Shown piece by piece: positions 1 to 8,939 of a stretch of DNA of 64,000 nucleotides (positions are counted from its first letter, which is position 1; each line of letters begins with the position of its first letter). The stretch spans positions 28,536 through 92,535 of the forward strand of contig NZ_BAABAQ010000021.1 of NCBI RefSeq assembly GCF_039537505.1. The letters run 5' to 3'. The position numbers were made by a program, and so were the translations under genes. Under the pieces are notes generated by a model. The model was not told where the DNA came from, made no database searches, and worked only from the letters and a program-made list of their open reading frames with translations. The stretch is from Streptosporangium oxazolinicum. GTDB taxonomy: Bacteria; Actinomycetota; Actinomycetes; Streptosporangiales; Streptosporangiaceae.

Positions 1-2003
1 ACCGCCACCCCTTCGTCAACTGCACCAACTGCGGGCCGAGGTTCACCATCATCCGGGACGTCCCCTACGACCGGCCCGCCACCACGATGGGCGGGTTCGC
101 CATGTGCGGGGAGTGCGAGAGGGAGTACCTCGACCCGTCGGACCGCAGGTTCCACGCCCAGCCGATCTGCTGCCCGGCCTGCGGCCCGGTCCTCCGCCTG
201 CTGGACGGCGGCCTCCACGACGATGATCCGCCCCCTCGGGGCCCCGGTGACAGCCTGGACGGCGGCGGTCCTCGTAGCGATGGCGCGCACGCACGCGGTC
301 CGGGCGATGGCGCCGATCCGATCGGGGCGGCGGTGGAGGTGCTGCGAGCGGGCGGCGTCCTGGCCGTCAAGGGACTCGGCGGGTATCACCTGGCGGTCGA
401 CGCCACCGACGAGGAGGCCACCCGGGTCCTGCGCTCCCGCAAGCACCGCGAGGAGCGGCCGTTCGCGGTCATGGTCCCCGACCTGCGTGCCGCGCGGGCG
501 CTGTGCGAGCTGGACGCCGAGGCCGAGCGGCTGCTCACCGGCCCCCAGCGCCCGATCGTGCTGCTGCCCCGCCGCCCCGGCGCCGAGGTGGCCGGAGCCG
601 TCGCGCCGGGCGACCGCCGCCTCGGCCTGATGCTGCCGTACACGCCGGTCCACCACCTGCTCGCCGCCGAACTCGCCCGCCCGTGCGTGCTCACCAGCGG
701 GAACCTCTCCGACGAGCCCATCGCCTACCGCGACGGCGACGCGCTCGCCCGGCTCGCCGGGGTCGCGGACGCCTTCCTCACCCACGACCGGCCGATCCAC
801 GTCCGCGCCGACGACTCCGTGCTCCTCGCCGCGCGGGGCGGGGCGTTGCCGCTGCGCAGATCACGCGGGTACGCCCCGGAGCCCCTGCGGCTCTCACCGC
901 CCGCCAGGAGGGCCGTGCTCGCCTGCGGCGCCGAGCTGAAGAGCACGTTCTGCCTCGCGAGGCAGGGGCACGCCTTCGTCTCCCACCACATCGGCGACCT
1001 GGAGAACTACGAGACGCTGCGCTCCTTCACCGAGGGGATCGAGCATCTCCGGCGCCTGCTCGGGATCACCCCGGGGCTCGTCGCCCACGACCTCCACCCC
1101 GAATACCTGTCCACCAAGTACGCCCTCGGCCTGGAGACGCCGGGATCGGTGGACCTGACCGGTGTCCAGCACCACCACGCGCACATCGCCTCCTGCCTCG
1201 CCGACAACCGGGAGAGCGGCCCGGTCATCGGGGTGGCCTTCGACGGCCTCGGTTACGGCACCGACGGCACCATCTGGGGCGGCGAGTTCCTGGTGGCCGA
1301 CCTGGTGGGTTTCACCCGTGCCGGGCGCCTGGCGCCGGTGCCGATGCCCGGCGGCACCGCGGCGATCAGGCAGCCTTGGCGGATGGCGGCGGCGCACCTG
1401 CACGCGGCGTACGGGGACGGGCTCCCGGAGGACCTGCCGGTCAGGGCCCGCCACGGGCACCGCTGGGACGAGGTGGTCGCGGTGGCCAGGGCCGGGACGA
1501 ACTCCCCGCTCACCTCCAGCGCCGGACGCCTGTTCGACGCGGTGGCGGCGATCCTTGGGCTCCGCGACACCGCCGGATACGAGGGGCAGGCCGCGATCGC
1601 CCTGGAGCAGTGCGCCGACCCGACGGAGCAGGGCGCCTACCAGGCACGGATCGCCGACGAGGGGCCGCTCGTGACGATCAGGGCCGCGGACCTCGTCCGC
1701 GCGGTCGTCGAGGACACGCGTGCCGGGGCGGTCCCGGCGCGCGTCGCGGCCCGCTTCCACAACGGGCTCGCCGTCGCCGCCGCCCGGGTGTGCGCGCGGC
1801 TGCGCGACGACACCGGCCTCGGCACGGTCGCCCTGTCGGGAGGGGTCTTCCAGAACCGGCTGCTGCTGGACGGCCTCACCACCGCCCTCCGGCTCCGCGG
1901 CCTGCGGGTCCTCACCCACCGCGCCGTCCCCCCGAACGACGGCGGCGTCAGCTTCGGCCAGGCCGCCGTGGCCGCGGCCCGCGACACCCTCGGCCTCCCC
2001 TAA
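1..2003 (+). CDS. hypF: Carbamoyltransferase HypF (5'-truncated by window edge)
   Basis: HypF makes the cyanide ligand precursor of NiFe-hydrogenase by transferring carbamoyl to HypE. The reading frame is open from base 3, so the acylphosphatase domain and the first half of the zinc-finger region lie outside the window. Visible are CTNCGPRF, the second finger (MCGEC and CCPACG), a YrdC-like domain (about nt 320-850, KGLGGYHLA and SRKHREERPFAVM) and the Kae1-like carbamoyltransferase domain (QHHHAHIASC, FDGLGYGTDG, LSGGVFQNR). A Gly/Asp/Pro-rich linker of about 40 residues sits between finger and YrdC and looks expanded. The stop is TAA at 2001-2003. Other hyp genes are presumably to the left. 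Confidence 0.95.
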   Translation, partial: RHPFVNCTNCGPRFTIIRDVPYDRPATTMGGFAMCGECEREYLDPSDRRFHAQPICCPACGPVLRLLDGGLHDDDPPPRGPGDSLDGGGPRSDGAHARGPGDGADPIGAAVEVLRAGGVLAVKGLGGYHLAVDATDEEATRVLRSRKHREERPFAVMVPDLRAARALCELDAEAERLLTGPQRPIVLLPRRPGAEVAGAVAPGDRRLGLMLPYTPVHHLLAAELARPCVLTSGNLSDEPIAYRDGDALARLAGVADAFLTHDRPIHVRADDSVLLAARGGALPLRRSRGYAPEPLRLSPPARRAVLACGAELKSTFCLARQGHAFVSHHIGDLENYETLRSFTEGIEHLRRLLGITPGLVAHDLHPEYLSTKYALGLETPGSVDLTGVQHHHAHIASCLADNRESGPVIGVAFDGLGYGTDGTIWGGEFLVADLVGFTRAGRLAPVPMPGGTAAIRQPWRMAAAHLHAAYGDGLPEDLPVRARHGHRWDEVVAVARAGTNSPLTSSAGRLFDAVAAILGLRDTAGYEGQAAIALEQCADPTEQGAYQARIADEGPLVTIRAADLVRAVVEDTRAGAVPARVAARFHNGLAVAAARVCARLRDDTGLGTVALSGGVFQNRLLLDGLTTALRLRGLRVLTHRAVPPNDGGVSFGQAAVAAARDTLGLP

Positions 2004-2338
2004 GCAGGCACGTCCGGCCTCCCCTAGTGCGACGTTCCTCAAAGCAGGTCGAGAACGGGCTATCAAGAACCCAAGGTCGCTGGGGTGATCCTTCCCGTCT
2101 ACAACCTCCTGGGCCGGTGGGGATCTGCACTTCCAGTGAGGAACGCAGCACTAGGCAGGCGCGTCGCCGTACCGGATCCACCGCACCCCGGCAGCCGCGC
2201 CGGGGCCCCGGGGCCGCTCAGCGTGAGCGGCGCGCCGCCCCCGGCGGGCCGACAGCCCGGCCGCCGCGCCCGTCGAGGAGGCGCCTCCGGACTCCCGGAC
2301 GCGCCCCTTTCGACCGAAGGCTCTGTGAGCTCACGCCC
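2004..2338. other. Intergenic region between hypF and prolyl oligopeptidase
   Basis: This is a 335-base gap between convergent genes. The 12-mer CGGCCTCCCCTA at the hypF stop recurs 24 bases downstream. CCTAGTGC-N2-CGTTCCTC at 2023-2040 has an imperfect inverted copy at 2138-2155. No protein-like frame was recognised. Confidence 0.5.
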
Positions 2339-4411
2339 TCAGGAGGTCAGCCCGGTGTGGTGGGCGAGGAAGGTGAGCTGGTCGGCGGCGAGCTCGACGG
2401 TCTTGCTCACCGCGCGGGCCCCGTGACCGGCCTCCGCCTCGTTGCGGAGCAGGATCGGCCGCTCCGAGGCCTGGGCGTGCTGCAGGGCGGCGCACATCTT
2501 CCAGGCGTGCAGCGGGTGGACCCGGGTGTCGGACTGGAAGACGGTGAACAGCGTCGCCGGGTAGGACACCCCCTCCCGCACGTGGTGGTACGGGGAGTAG
2601 GAGTGCAGCCAGGCGAACTCGTCGGGCTTCTCGGCGGAGCCGTACTCGACGTTCCACGTCGCGCCCAGGCCGAACAGCTCGTAGCGGATCATGTCGAGCA
2701 GCGGTGCCGAGCAGACCACCGCGGCGTACAGGTCGGGGCGCTGGGTCAGGCCCGCGCCGACCAGCAGGCCGCCGTTCGAACCGCCGGAGATGGCCAGCCG
2801 CGAGGACGTGGTCACCCCGGTGGCGATCAGGTGCTCGGCCGCGGCGTGCAGGTCGTCGAACACGTTCTGCTTGAGGGAGAGCATCCCGGCCCGGTGCCAC
2901 TCCTCGCCCTGCTCACCGCCGCCGCGCAGCTGGGCGATGGCGTACGTGCCGCCCGCCTCGACCCAGCTCAGGATGGACGCCGAGTAGCCGGGGGTCATCG
3001 AGATGCCGAAGCCGCCGTAGCCGTACAGGATGGTGGGGCGCGGGCCCTCGGCGCCGGGCGGGGAGATCACCAGCATGTGGACCTCGCTGCCGTCTGCCGA
3101 GAGGTAGGTCACCTGCTCGGTCTTGACGGCGGGGACCTCGACGGCGCCGGGGGAGGCCGCCCAGAGCGTCGTCTCGCCGGTGCGGGCGTCGTAGCGCTGG
3201 ATGCTCGGCGGCACGGTGTTGTCGGTGTAGCCGAACCAGGCTTCGTGGCCGCCCTCGGGGCGCTCGCTGATGCCGCCGATGGTGCCCAGCCCCGGGGTCG
3301 GCACCTCGCCGACACGCTCGCCGGTGACCAGGTCGTGGACCGAGATCTCGCTGATCGCGTGACGGGTCCAGGCGACGAGCATGACCGGCCGGTCGAGATC
3401 GTCGAGGATCGCGAAGTCGGTCAGCACGGCCTCGGGGTCCTGCGGGATCAGGTCGCGCCACTTCTCGAACCACGGCTCGGACGGGTCGGTCACGCAGACG
3501 CGGGCGCGCGGGGCGTCCCGGTCGGTGAAGACGTACAGGCGGCCGTCGCGGCCGAAGTGCAGGGCGCTCTGGGCGTCGACGCCCTCCTGGACGACGACCA
3601 GGTCGGGCGAGGAGGGGGAGGACGCCTGGAGGTCGGCGACCCACAGGTCGTTGCGCGGGGCCGTACCCCTGGAGGCGGAGATCTGCAGCCAGCGGCCGTC
3701 GAGGGAGACCGCCACGCCGTAGTAATTGGTCTTCTCCAGGCCCTCGCCGAAGATCAGGACGTCCTCGGCGGTGGAGGTGCCGACCCTGTGCAGGTAGACA
3801 CGGCGGTGGAACTGCTCCTCACCCTCGGGCACCTCGGTGGCGGGCAGCCTGCGCACGTAGTAGAAGGCCTCGCCGCCCGGCAGCCACGCCACGGGGGAGT
3901 AGCGGCAGCGGTCGATCGGCCCCTCGATCCGGTCACCGTACGCGACGTCCATGAGGTAGAGGCTCGACTCCTCGTCACCGCCCACCGAGACCTGGTAGGC
4001 GAGCAGGCGGCCCTCCTTGTCGGGCTGCCAGGAGTCGAGGGTGGTCAGCCCGGTCGGGTCGAGCGTCATCGGGTCGAGCAGCGCCCGCTCGGCGCCGCCG
4101 GGGTCCACGGTGTAGAGGACGGCGTGCTCCTGCCCGGGGGTGCGCCGCATGAAGAAACGCCGCTCCCCGCGCCACGTCGGCGCGCCGATCGACCCCGATC
4201 CGAGCAACTCCGCGATCCTGGCCTTGAAGCCCTCACGGCCGGGAAGGGCGTCCAGCTCGCTCTCCAGCAGTCTCTCCTGCCCCACCAGCCAATCCTTCGT
4301 CGCCGGATCGTCCGGGTCCTCAAGCCATCGATAGGGGTCGGGAACAGGCACACCGTGGAGCTCGTCGACGAGCTCAAGGCGGCTGGCTGGAGGGTAAGGC
4401 TGTCGCGTCAT
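2339..4411 (-). CDS. Prolyl oligopeptidase family serine peptidase (S9A)
   Basis: This 690-residue protein has the usual prolyl oligopeptidase layout: an N-terminal beta-propeller (about 1-410) starting with YPPASRLELVDELHG and VPDPYRWLED, then an alpha/beta-hydrolase domain. The triad is readable as Ser in GGSNGG (about residue 545), Asp in SDTRVHP (about 628) and His in EAGHGA (about 663). Such enzymes cleave short peptides after proline. No signal peptide is seen, so it is probably cytoplasmic. The ATG at 4411 has no good ribosome binding site, but TAGTGT lies 7 bases upstream, fitting a leaderless mRNA. Length is normal. Confidence 0.93.
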   Translation of the reverse strand: MTRQPYPPASRLELVDELHGVPVPDPYRWLEDPDDPATKDWLVGQERLLESELDALPGREGFKARIAELLGSGSIGAPTWRGERRFFMRRTPGQEHAVLYTVDPGGAERALLDPMTLDPTGLTTLDSWQPDKEGRLLAYQVSVGGDEESSLYLMDVAYGDRIEGPIDRCRYSPVAWLPGGEAFYYVRRLPATEVPEGEEQFHRRVYLHRVGTSTAEDVLIFGEGLEKTNYYGVAVSLDGRWLQISASRGTAPRNDLWVADLQASSPSSPDLVVVQEGVDAQSALHFGRDGRLYVFTDRDAPRARVCVTDPSEPWFEKWRDLIPQDPEAVLTDFAILDDLDRPVMLVAWTRHAISEISVHDLVTGERVGEVPTPGLGTIGGISERPEGGHEAWFGYTDNTVPPSIQRYDARTGETTLWAASPGAVEVPAVKTEQVTYLSADGSEVHMLVISPPGAEGPRPTILYGYGGFGISMTPGYSASILSWVEAGGTYAIAQLRGGGEQGEEWHRAGMLSLKQNVFDDLHAAAEHLIATGVTTSSRLAISGGSNGGLLVGAGLTQRPDLYAAVVCSAPLLDMIRYELFGLGATWNVEYGSAEKPDEFAWLHSYSPYHHVREGVSYPATLFTVFQSDTRVHPLHAWKMCAALQHAQASERPILLRNEAEAGHGARAVSKTVELAADQLTFLAHHTGLTS

Positions 4412-4729
4412 GGCTCGAACACTACGACCTCGGGGCCGCGGGACGGCGGCATTGCGCGGGGGGCGTATCTGATCTACGGCAGGAGGAGTTAAGAACTGGT
4501 AATGCGGGCATAAAACGTATCAGGTGTCTCTCCAGTCATTTATGGGTGGCGAGAACCAGGTTGCAGCAGCCAAACTTGGTGAAGGACGGTGCCGTGGTGA
4601 GCATCCGCTGGGCCGTCCGGCGGAGGTCCTCGTGACGGAAGCGCCCGGGCCCCAGGAGGGGCCGCCAGCCGGGGCACGCAGTGGCGTGCCCCCTCAATCG
4701 ACGCGTCGCACGGCGGGAGAGGCCCGCTG
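4412..4729. other. Divergent promoter region
   Basis: This 318-base gap separates the prolyl oligopeptidase and HNH genes. It contains the TAGTGT -10 candidate of the peptidase (4419-4424) and a 9-bp hairpin GGGGCACGC/GCGTGCCCC (4671-4692) upstream of the HNH gene. No gene was recognised. Confidence 0.5.
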
Positions 4730-5239
4730 ATGCGCCAAGTCCTGCTCTTGAACGCCACCTACGAACCCCTGACCACACTCTCCCTGCACCGAGCCGTCGT
4801 GCTCGTCCTCAGGGAGAAGGCGGACGTCGTGCACCGCGACGGGCGGGGCGCCGTGTTCCGCTCGGCGAGCCGCACGCTCGACGTTCCCTCGGTGATCAGG
4901 CTTCGGAGATATGTCCGGATCCCATACCGGTCGCGGATCCCGCTGACCCGGACCGCGCTGATGCGCCGGGACGACTACCGGTGCGCCTACTGCGGCCAGC
5001 GGGCCGAGACCATCGACCACGTCATCCCGCGCTCCCGAGGCGGCCCCCACACGTGGGAGAACTGCGTCGCGTCGTGCACGACGTGCAACCACCGCAAGGC
5101 CGACCGCATGCTGGAGGAGCTGGGGTGGACGCTCGACGTCGCCCCGGTGGTGCCACGCGGCGTCCACTGGAGGTTGATCGGCGCGCACATCGTCGGCGAT
5201 CCCCAGTGGGCGCCCTACCTCGCGGAGAGCGCGGCCTGA
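4730..5239 (+). CDS. HNH endonuclease family protein
   Basis: A 169-residue protein of the widespread actinobacterial stand-alone HNH family. It begins with the typical MRQVLLLNATYEPL, has a basic central part, and ends with an HNH beta-beta-alpha-metal fold: CAYCG, then DHVIPRSRGG, then NCVASCTTCNHRKAD. The two CxxC pairs are structural zinc ligands and the DH-N-H residues the presumed catalytic metal site. GGGAGAGG lies just upstream of the ATG at 4730. There is no adjacent methylase or helicase to suggest a restriction or defence role, so the biological substrate is unknown. Confidence 0.9.
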   Translation: MRQVLLLNATYEPLTTLSLHRAVVLVLREKADVVHRDGRGAVFRSASRTLDVPSVIRLRRYVRIPYRSRIPLTRTALMRRDDYRCAYCGQRAETIDHVIPRSRGGPHTWENCVASCTTCNHRKADRMLEELGWTLDVAPVVPRGVHWRLIGAHIVGDPQWAPYLAESAA

Positions 5240-5384
5240 GGGCCGGTGTCCGGATGACGGGGCCGACGCGGCCACCCCGCGGAACGCGGCCGCGGCGGCC
5301 TCGTCGGCTCCGGCCGCCCTGTCACGCCCGCGTGCCGGGCGCCACCCGCCGGCACGGAGGATCCACGATCGGCACAATCACCCC

Positions 5385-6206
5385 ATGACATGGATCTTCA
5401 CCTCCGATGCCGAGGCGTACACGGGCGTGGCGGAGCCGTGGCTGTTGCGCGATCCGGTGCGCAACACCGTCCCGCTCACGGTCCTGCGTGCGATACGCGG
5501 CGGCCTGTGGGGCGACGACGTGCTGCTGGGGCGGCTGGAGCGCGACGGCCGGGTCGTGGCGGCGGCCATCCAGACGCCTCCCCACGCCCTCCTGCTCCCC
5601 GAGATCCCCGCCGACACCGTGCCGGAGCTCGCCACCCGCCTGATCGAGACGGAGCGGGCGATCTCCGGCGTGAACGGGCCGCTCCCGCTGGCCGAGACGT
5701 TCGCCGCATCCTGGTGGCGGCCCGAGGCCGGGCGCCGCGCCGAGCGCCTCTACCGGCTCGACGCGCTCGCCTCCCCGGCGCCCCCGGTGGACGGGGCCTC
5801 TCGTGTCGCCGTCGCCACCGATCTCGACCTCCTGGTCCGGTGGGGGGAGGAGTTCCAGGCCGAGGCCGAGGGGGTCGCCCACGTCGACCTGACCGCGCTG
5901 GTGGCCAGCCGGATCGCCAGACGGGAACTGGTCGTGTGGGAGGCGGGCGGGCGATCCGTAGCGTTCGCCGGGGCCTCCGCGTCCCTCGGCGGGATGTCCC
6001 GGATCGGCCCGGTCTACACGCCCCCGGAGTTTCGCGGGAAGGGTTACGGCAGCGCGATCTCGCACGCGGTGAGTGCCAAGGTGAGGGCCGAGGGCGCCGC
6101 CGAGGTGCTGCTCTTCACCGATCTGTCCAACGCCACGGCCAACTCGATCTACCAGGCGATCGGCTACCGGCCGGTGAGCGACTACGCCTCGATCACCTTC
6201 GCGTGA
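5385..6206 (+). CDS. GNAT family N-acetyltransferase
   Basis: A 273-residue protein. The C-terminal third holds a GNAT fold with the acetyl-CoA loop PPEFRGKGYGSAI (about residue 210) followed by FTDLSNATANSIYQAIGYRPV, which is the usual beta4-alpha3 and alpha4-beta6 layout. The N-terminal half is a degenerate, GNAT-like domain as in many two-domain actinobacterial members. The substrate cannot be read from sequence. CACAAT lies 6 bases before the ATG, so a leaderless start is plausible. Confidence 0.88.
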   Translation: MTWIFTSDAEAYTGVAEPWLLRDPVRNTVPLTVLRAIRGGLWGDDVLLGRLERDGRVVAAAIQTPPHALLLPEIPADTVPELATRLIETERAISGVNGPLPLAETFAASWWRPEAGRRAERLYRLDALASPAPPVDGASRVAVATDLDLLVRWGEEFQAEAEGVAHVDLTALVASRIARRELVVWEAGGRSVAFAGASASLGGMSRIGPVYTPPEFRGKGYGSAISHAVSAKVRAEGAAEVLLFTDLSNATANSIYQAIGYRPVSDYASITFA

Positions 6207-6238
6207 GAGATCCGGGCGACCTGGGTAACCTTGGGGTC

Positions 6239-6457
6239 ATGCCCCGATACGACTTCCGCTGCCGCGCCTGCGGGTCCACCTTCGAGATCTCCCGCCCGAT
6301 GGCCCGCTCCGGCGATCCGGCGCTCTGCCCCGACGGCCACGACGACACCGTCAAACTGCTTTCCACGGTCGCCGTGACCGGCGGCTCCTCCGCCGCCGCG
6401 CCCCAGCCCTCCGGCGGTGGCGGTGGCGGGTGTTGCGGGGGCGGCTGCTGCGGCTAG
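6239..6457 (+). CDS. FmdB-type zinc ribbon protein
   Basis: A 72-residue protein starting MPRYDFRCRACGSTFE, the hallmark of the FmdB/CxxC_CxxC_SSSS putative regulatory family; the second knuckle is reduced to a single Cys (LCPDGH). It ends in a Gly-rich tail with two CCGGG-type Cys clusters, which could bind metal. The role of this family is not established. A -10-like TAACCT ends 7 bases before the ATG and no ribosome binding site is seen, so the mRNA is probably leaderless. The gene lies 33 bases after the acetyltransferase stop. Confidence 0.85.
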   Translation: MPRYDFRCRACGSTFEISRPMARSGDPALCPDGHDDTVKLLSTVAVTGGSSAAAPQPSGGGGGGCCGGGCCG

Positions 6458-6472
6458 GCCCGCGCATCCGGG

Positions 6473-6510
6473 TCTGTCACCCGGATCGGCTCGCGCCGCC
6501 GGGTGACAGA
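6473..6510. terminator. Bidirectional hairpin between fmdB-like and WYL genes
   Basis: A perfect 12-bp inverted repeat, TCTGTCACCCGG and its complement at 6499-6510, with a 14-base loop. It lies between two convergent genes, which fits a shared terminator without a U-tract. Confidence 0.65.
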
Positions 6511-6536
6511 TCCAACGAATCCGACCGGCTGTCCGG

Positions 6537-7019
6537 CTAGGCGGCGCGCTTGCCCTGGAAGGGCAGGAACGCCTCGGCCCGGTGCGGGCGGGCCGGCACG
6601 AAGGTGGGCTCGGTGGCGATGATCCGGTCGAACCTGAAGGCCCGGATCGCGCCGCGCATGCGGCACATTCCGACGAGATACCAGTATTCGCGGTGGACCA
6701 TGCAGGTCACCGGGTCGACGTCGCGGACGGTGACCCGCCCGGAGACGTCCTGGTAGTGGAGGCGGATGACGAGGTTTGAGGTGATGGCGTTGGCGATCGT
6801 CCGGGCTCGGTCGGCGATAGGGGCGGACATCGGCTCGGTGAGGGTCGCCAGGGTGGTGGCGACGACGTCGTCGTCGAGCTCCATCTGCTCGAAGGCGTGG
6901 CGCAGACCGCTGCGGGCGGCGTTGGCCTGCGGACCCGACCCCAGATGCGCCATCGACAGGGCGAGTGCGGCGATCTCGGCGGCCGTGAGCGGGGCGGTGA
7001 GCTTCATGACATCAGCCAT
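6537..7019 (-). CDS. WYL-domain protein lacking the HTH domain
   Basis: A 160-residue protein. Residues 1-60 resemble the linker that follows the DNA-binding domain in YafY-type regulators (LTAAEIAALALSMAHLGSG). Residues 75-150 form a WYL domain (IRLHYQDVSGRVTVRDVDP, HREYWYLVGMCRMRGAIRAFRFDRI). Family members are usually about 320 residues with an N-terminal helix-turn-helix and a C-terminal WCX domain; both are absent. TATTAT ends 6 bases before the ATG, so this short product appears to be the real one. Without an HTH it may act as a ligand-sensing partner or be a decaying regulator. Confidence 0.8.
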   Translation of the reverse strand: MADVMKLTAPLTAAEIAALALSMAHLGSGPQANAARSGLRHAFEQMELDDDVVATTLATLTEPMSAPIADRARTIANAITSNLVIRLHYQDVSGRVTVRDVDPVTCMVHREYWYLVGMCRMRGAIRAFRFDRIIATEPTFVPARPHRAEAFLPFQGKRAA

Positions 7020-7025
7020 ACCCTG

Positions 7026-7031
7026 ATAATA
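7026..7031 (-). promoter_or_regulatory. -10 element of leaderless WYL gene
   Basis: TATTAT on the minus strand, one mismatch from TATAAT, with exactly 6 bases to the ATG at 7019. This is the spacing expected when transcription begins at the start codon. Confidence 0.5.
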
Positions 7032-7057
7032 CGGCCGAGTACCGACATTTTTTCGAA

Positions 7058-7094
7058 CTTCCTGTCGGGTAAGACATCTCTACCCGACAGGAAG
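7058..7094 (-). terminator. ilvD terminator hairpin
   Basis: A perfect 14-bp stem (CTTCCTGTCGGGTA and its complement) with a 9-base loop, directly after the ilvD stop on the minus strand. No U-tract follows, as is common in actinomycetes. Confidence 0.75.
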
Positions 7095-7100
7095 CCCAGG

Positions 7101-8939
7101 TCAGCGGGACAGCTGCGACAGGTCGCGCGAGGCGCCGGTGGAGGCCGAGGTGGTGAGCGCGGCGTACGCCTGGAGCGCGGCGCTCACCTGGCGCTGGCGG
7201 TCGCGCGGCCGGTAGCCGCCCAGGTCGGCCAGGAGCTTCTCACGACGGGCGGCCAGCTCCTCCTCGGAGACCTTCAGCTCGATCGAACGGCCGGGGATGT
7301 CGATCGCGACGAGGTCGCCGTCCTCGACGAGGGCGATGGTGCCGCCCTCGGCCGCCTCGGGGGAGGCGTGGCCGATGGACAGCCCGCTCGTGCCGCCGGA
7401 GAAGCGGCCGTCGGTGACCAGCGCGCAGTCCTTGCCCAGCCCCTTGCCCTTGAGGAACGAGGTGGGGTAAAGCATCTCCTGCATGCCGGGCCCGCCCTTC
7501 GGCCCCTCGTAGCGGATCACCACGACGTCGCCGGCCTTGACCCTGTTGTTGAGGATGCCCTCGACCGCGTCGTCCTGCGACTCGAAGACCACGGCCGGGC
7601 CCTCGAACCTCCAGATCGACTCGTCGACCCCAGCGGTCTTGACGATGCAGCCCTCGGTGGCGACGTTGCCGTACAGGACGGCGAGGCCGCCGTCGCGGGT
7701 GTAGGCGTGCTCGGCGTCGCGGACGCAGCCCTCGGACCGGTCGAGGTCCAGCTCCTCCCAGCGGGCGCCCTGGGAGAAGGGCTTCACGGTACGGACGTTG
7801 CCGGGGGCCGCGTGCCACAGCTCCAGCGCCTCGGGCAGCACCTGCGGCGACCGGGGGTCCCAGCCGTCGAGGTAGTCGCCCAGGGTGCCGCCGTTGACGG
7901 TGTACGCGTCGCGGTGGATCAGGCCCGCCCGGTCGAGCTCGCCCAGGATCGCCGGGATGCCGCCCGCGCGGTGGACGTCCTCGACGTGGTACTTCGCCGT
8001 GGCGGGGGCGACCTTGCACAGGCAGGGCACCCGCAGCGAGATCTCGTTGATCTCCTTCAGCCCGAAGTCGACCCGGGCCTCGCGGGCCGCGGCCAGGATG
8101 TGCAGGATCGTGTTGGTCGAGCCGCCCATCGCCACGTCCAGCGCCATGGCGTTCTCGAACGCGTCCTTGGTCGCGATGGCACGCGGCAGGACCGTCTCGT
8201 CGTCCTGCTCGTAGTAGCGGCGGGTGATCTCCACCAGCTGGCGCCCGGCGTCCTCGAACAGCTTCCTGCGCGCCTTGTGGGTGGCGAGGATCGTGCCGTT
8301 GCCGGGGAGCGCGAGGCCGATGGCCTCGGCCAGGCAGTTCATCGAGTTGGCGGTGAACATCCCGCTGCACGAACCGCAGGTCGGGCAGGCGTTCTCCTCC
8401 ATCTCCAGCAGCTCGGCGTCGGAGACGGCGTCGTTGGCGGCGGCGATCATCGGGTCGATCAGGTCGAGCTTGCCGTTGGGGGTCTTGCCCGCCTCCATCG
8501 GCCCGCCGGAGACGAAGACCGTGGGGATGTTGAGCCTGAAGGCGGCGAGCAGCATGCCCGGGGTGATCTTGTCGCAGTTGGAGACGCAGATCAGGGCGTC
8601 GGCGCAGTGCGCGTTGACCATGTACTCGACCGCGTCCGCGATCAGCTCCCGGCTGGGCAGCGAGTAGAGCATGCCGCCGTGGCCCATCGCGATGCCGTCG
8701 TCGACCGCGATCGTGTTGAACTCGCGCGGGATCGCGCCCGCCTCGCGGATCGCGCCGGCGACGACGTCGCCGACCTCACGGAGGTGGACGTGCCCGGGAA
8801 CGAACTGGGTGAAGCTGTTGGCCACGGCGATGATCGGTTTCCCGAAGTCCTCACCGGCCACACCCGTCGCCCGGAGCAGGGCCCGGGCCCCGGCCATGTT
8901 CCTGCCGTGAGTGACCGTACGCGACCTGAGGGCGGGCAT
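7101..8939 (-). CDS. ilvD: Dihydroxy-acid dehydratase
   Basis: IlvD dehydrates 2,3-dihydroxy-isovalerate and 2,3-dihydroxy-3-methylvalerate to the keto-acid precursors of valine/leucine and isoleucine. The 612-residue protein has the full family pattern: HGRNMAGAR, the cluster cysteines in CVSNCDKITPG and in CPTCGSCSGMFTANSMNCL, and FSGGTSGLSIGHASPEAAEGG near the C terminus. The ATG at 8939 is preceded by GGGAGAAG. It stands alone, not with ilvBNC. Family members carry an oxygen-sensitive Fe-S cluster; which cluster type is present here is not readable. Confidence 0.97.
   Translation of the reverse strand: MPALRSRTVTHGRNMAGARALLRATGVAGEDFGKPIIAVANSFTQFVPGHVHLREVGDVVAGAIREAGAIPREFNTIAVDDGIAMGHGGMLYSLPSRELIADAVEYMVNAHCADALICVSNCDKITPGMLLAAFRLNIPTVFVSGGPMEAGKTPNGKLDLIDPMIAAANDAVSDAELLEMEENACPTCGSCSGMFTANSMNCLAEAIGLALPGNGTILATHKARRKLFEDAGRQLVEITRRYYEQDDETVLPRAIATKDAFENAMALDVAMGGSTNTILHILAAAREARVDFGLKEINEISLRVPCLCKVAPATAKYHVEDVHRAGGIPAILGELDRAGLIHRDAYTVNGGTLGDYLDGWDPRSPQVLPEALELWHAAPGNVRTVKPFSQGARWEELDLDRSEGCVRDAEHAYTRDGGLAVLYGNVATEGCIVKTAGVDESIWRFEGPAVVFESQDDAVEGILNNRVKAGDVVVIRYEGPKGGPGMQEMLYPTSFLKGKGLGKDCALVTDGRFSGGTSGLSIGHASPEAAEGGTIALVEDGDLVAIDIPGRSIELKVSEEELAARREKLLADLGGYRPRDRQRQVSAALQAYAALTTSASTGASRDLSQLSR

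Noticed and set aside
503..4492. 1329-codon open frame on the plus strand across hypF and the prolyl oligopeptidase
   Set aside because: Arg/Pro/Gly-rich shadow frame produced by high third-position GC; hypF and the peptidase on the two strands have full domain evidence.
4730..5239. Restriction or phage-defence island around the HNH endonuclease
   Set aside because: Neighbours are ordinary metabolic genes; this HNH family is a widespread solitary actinobacterial protein.
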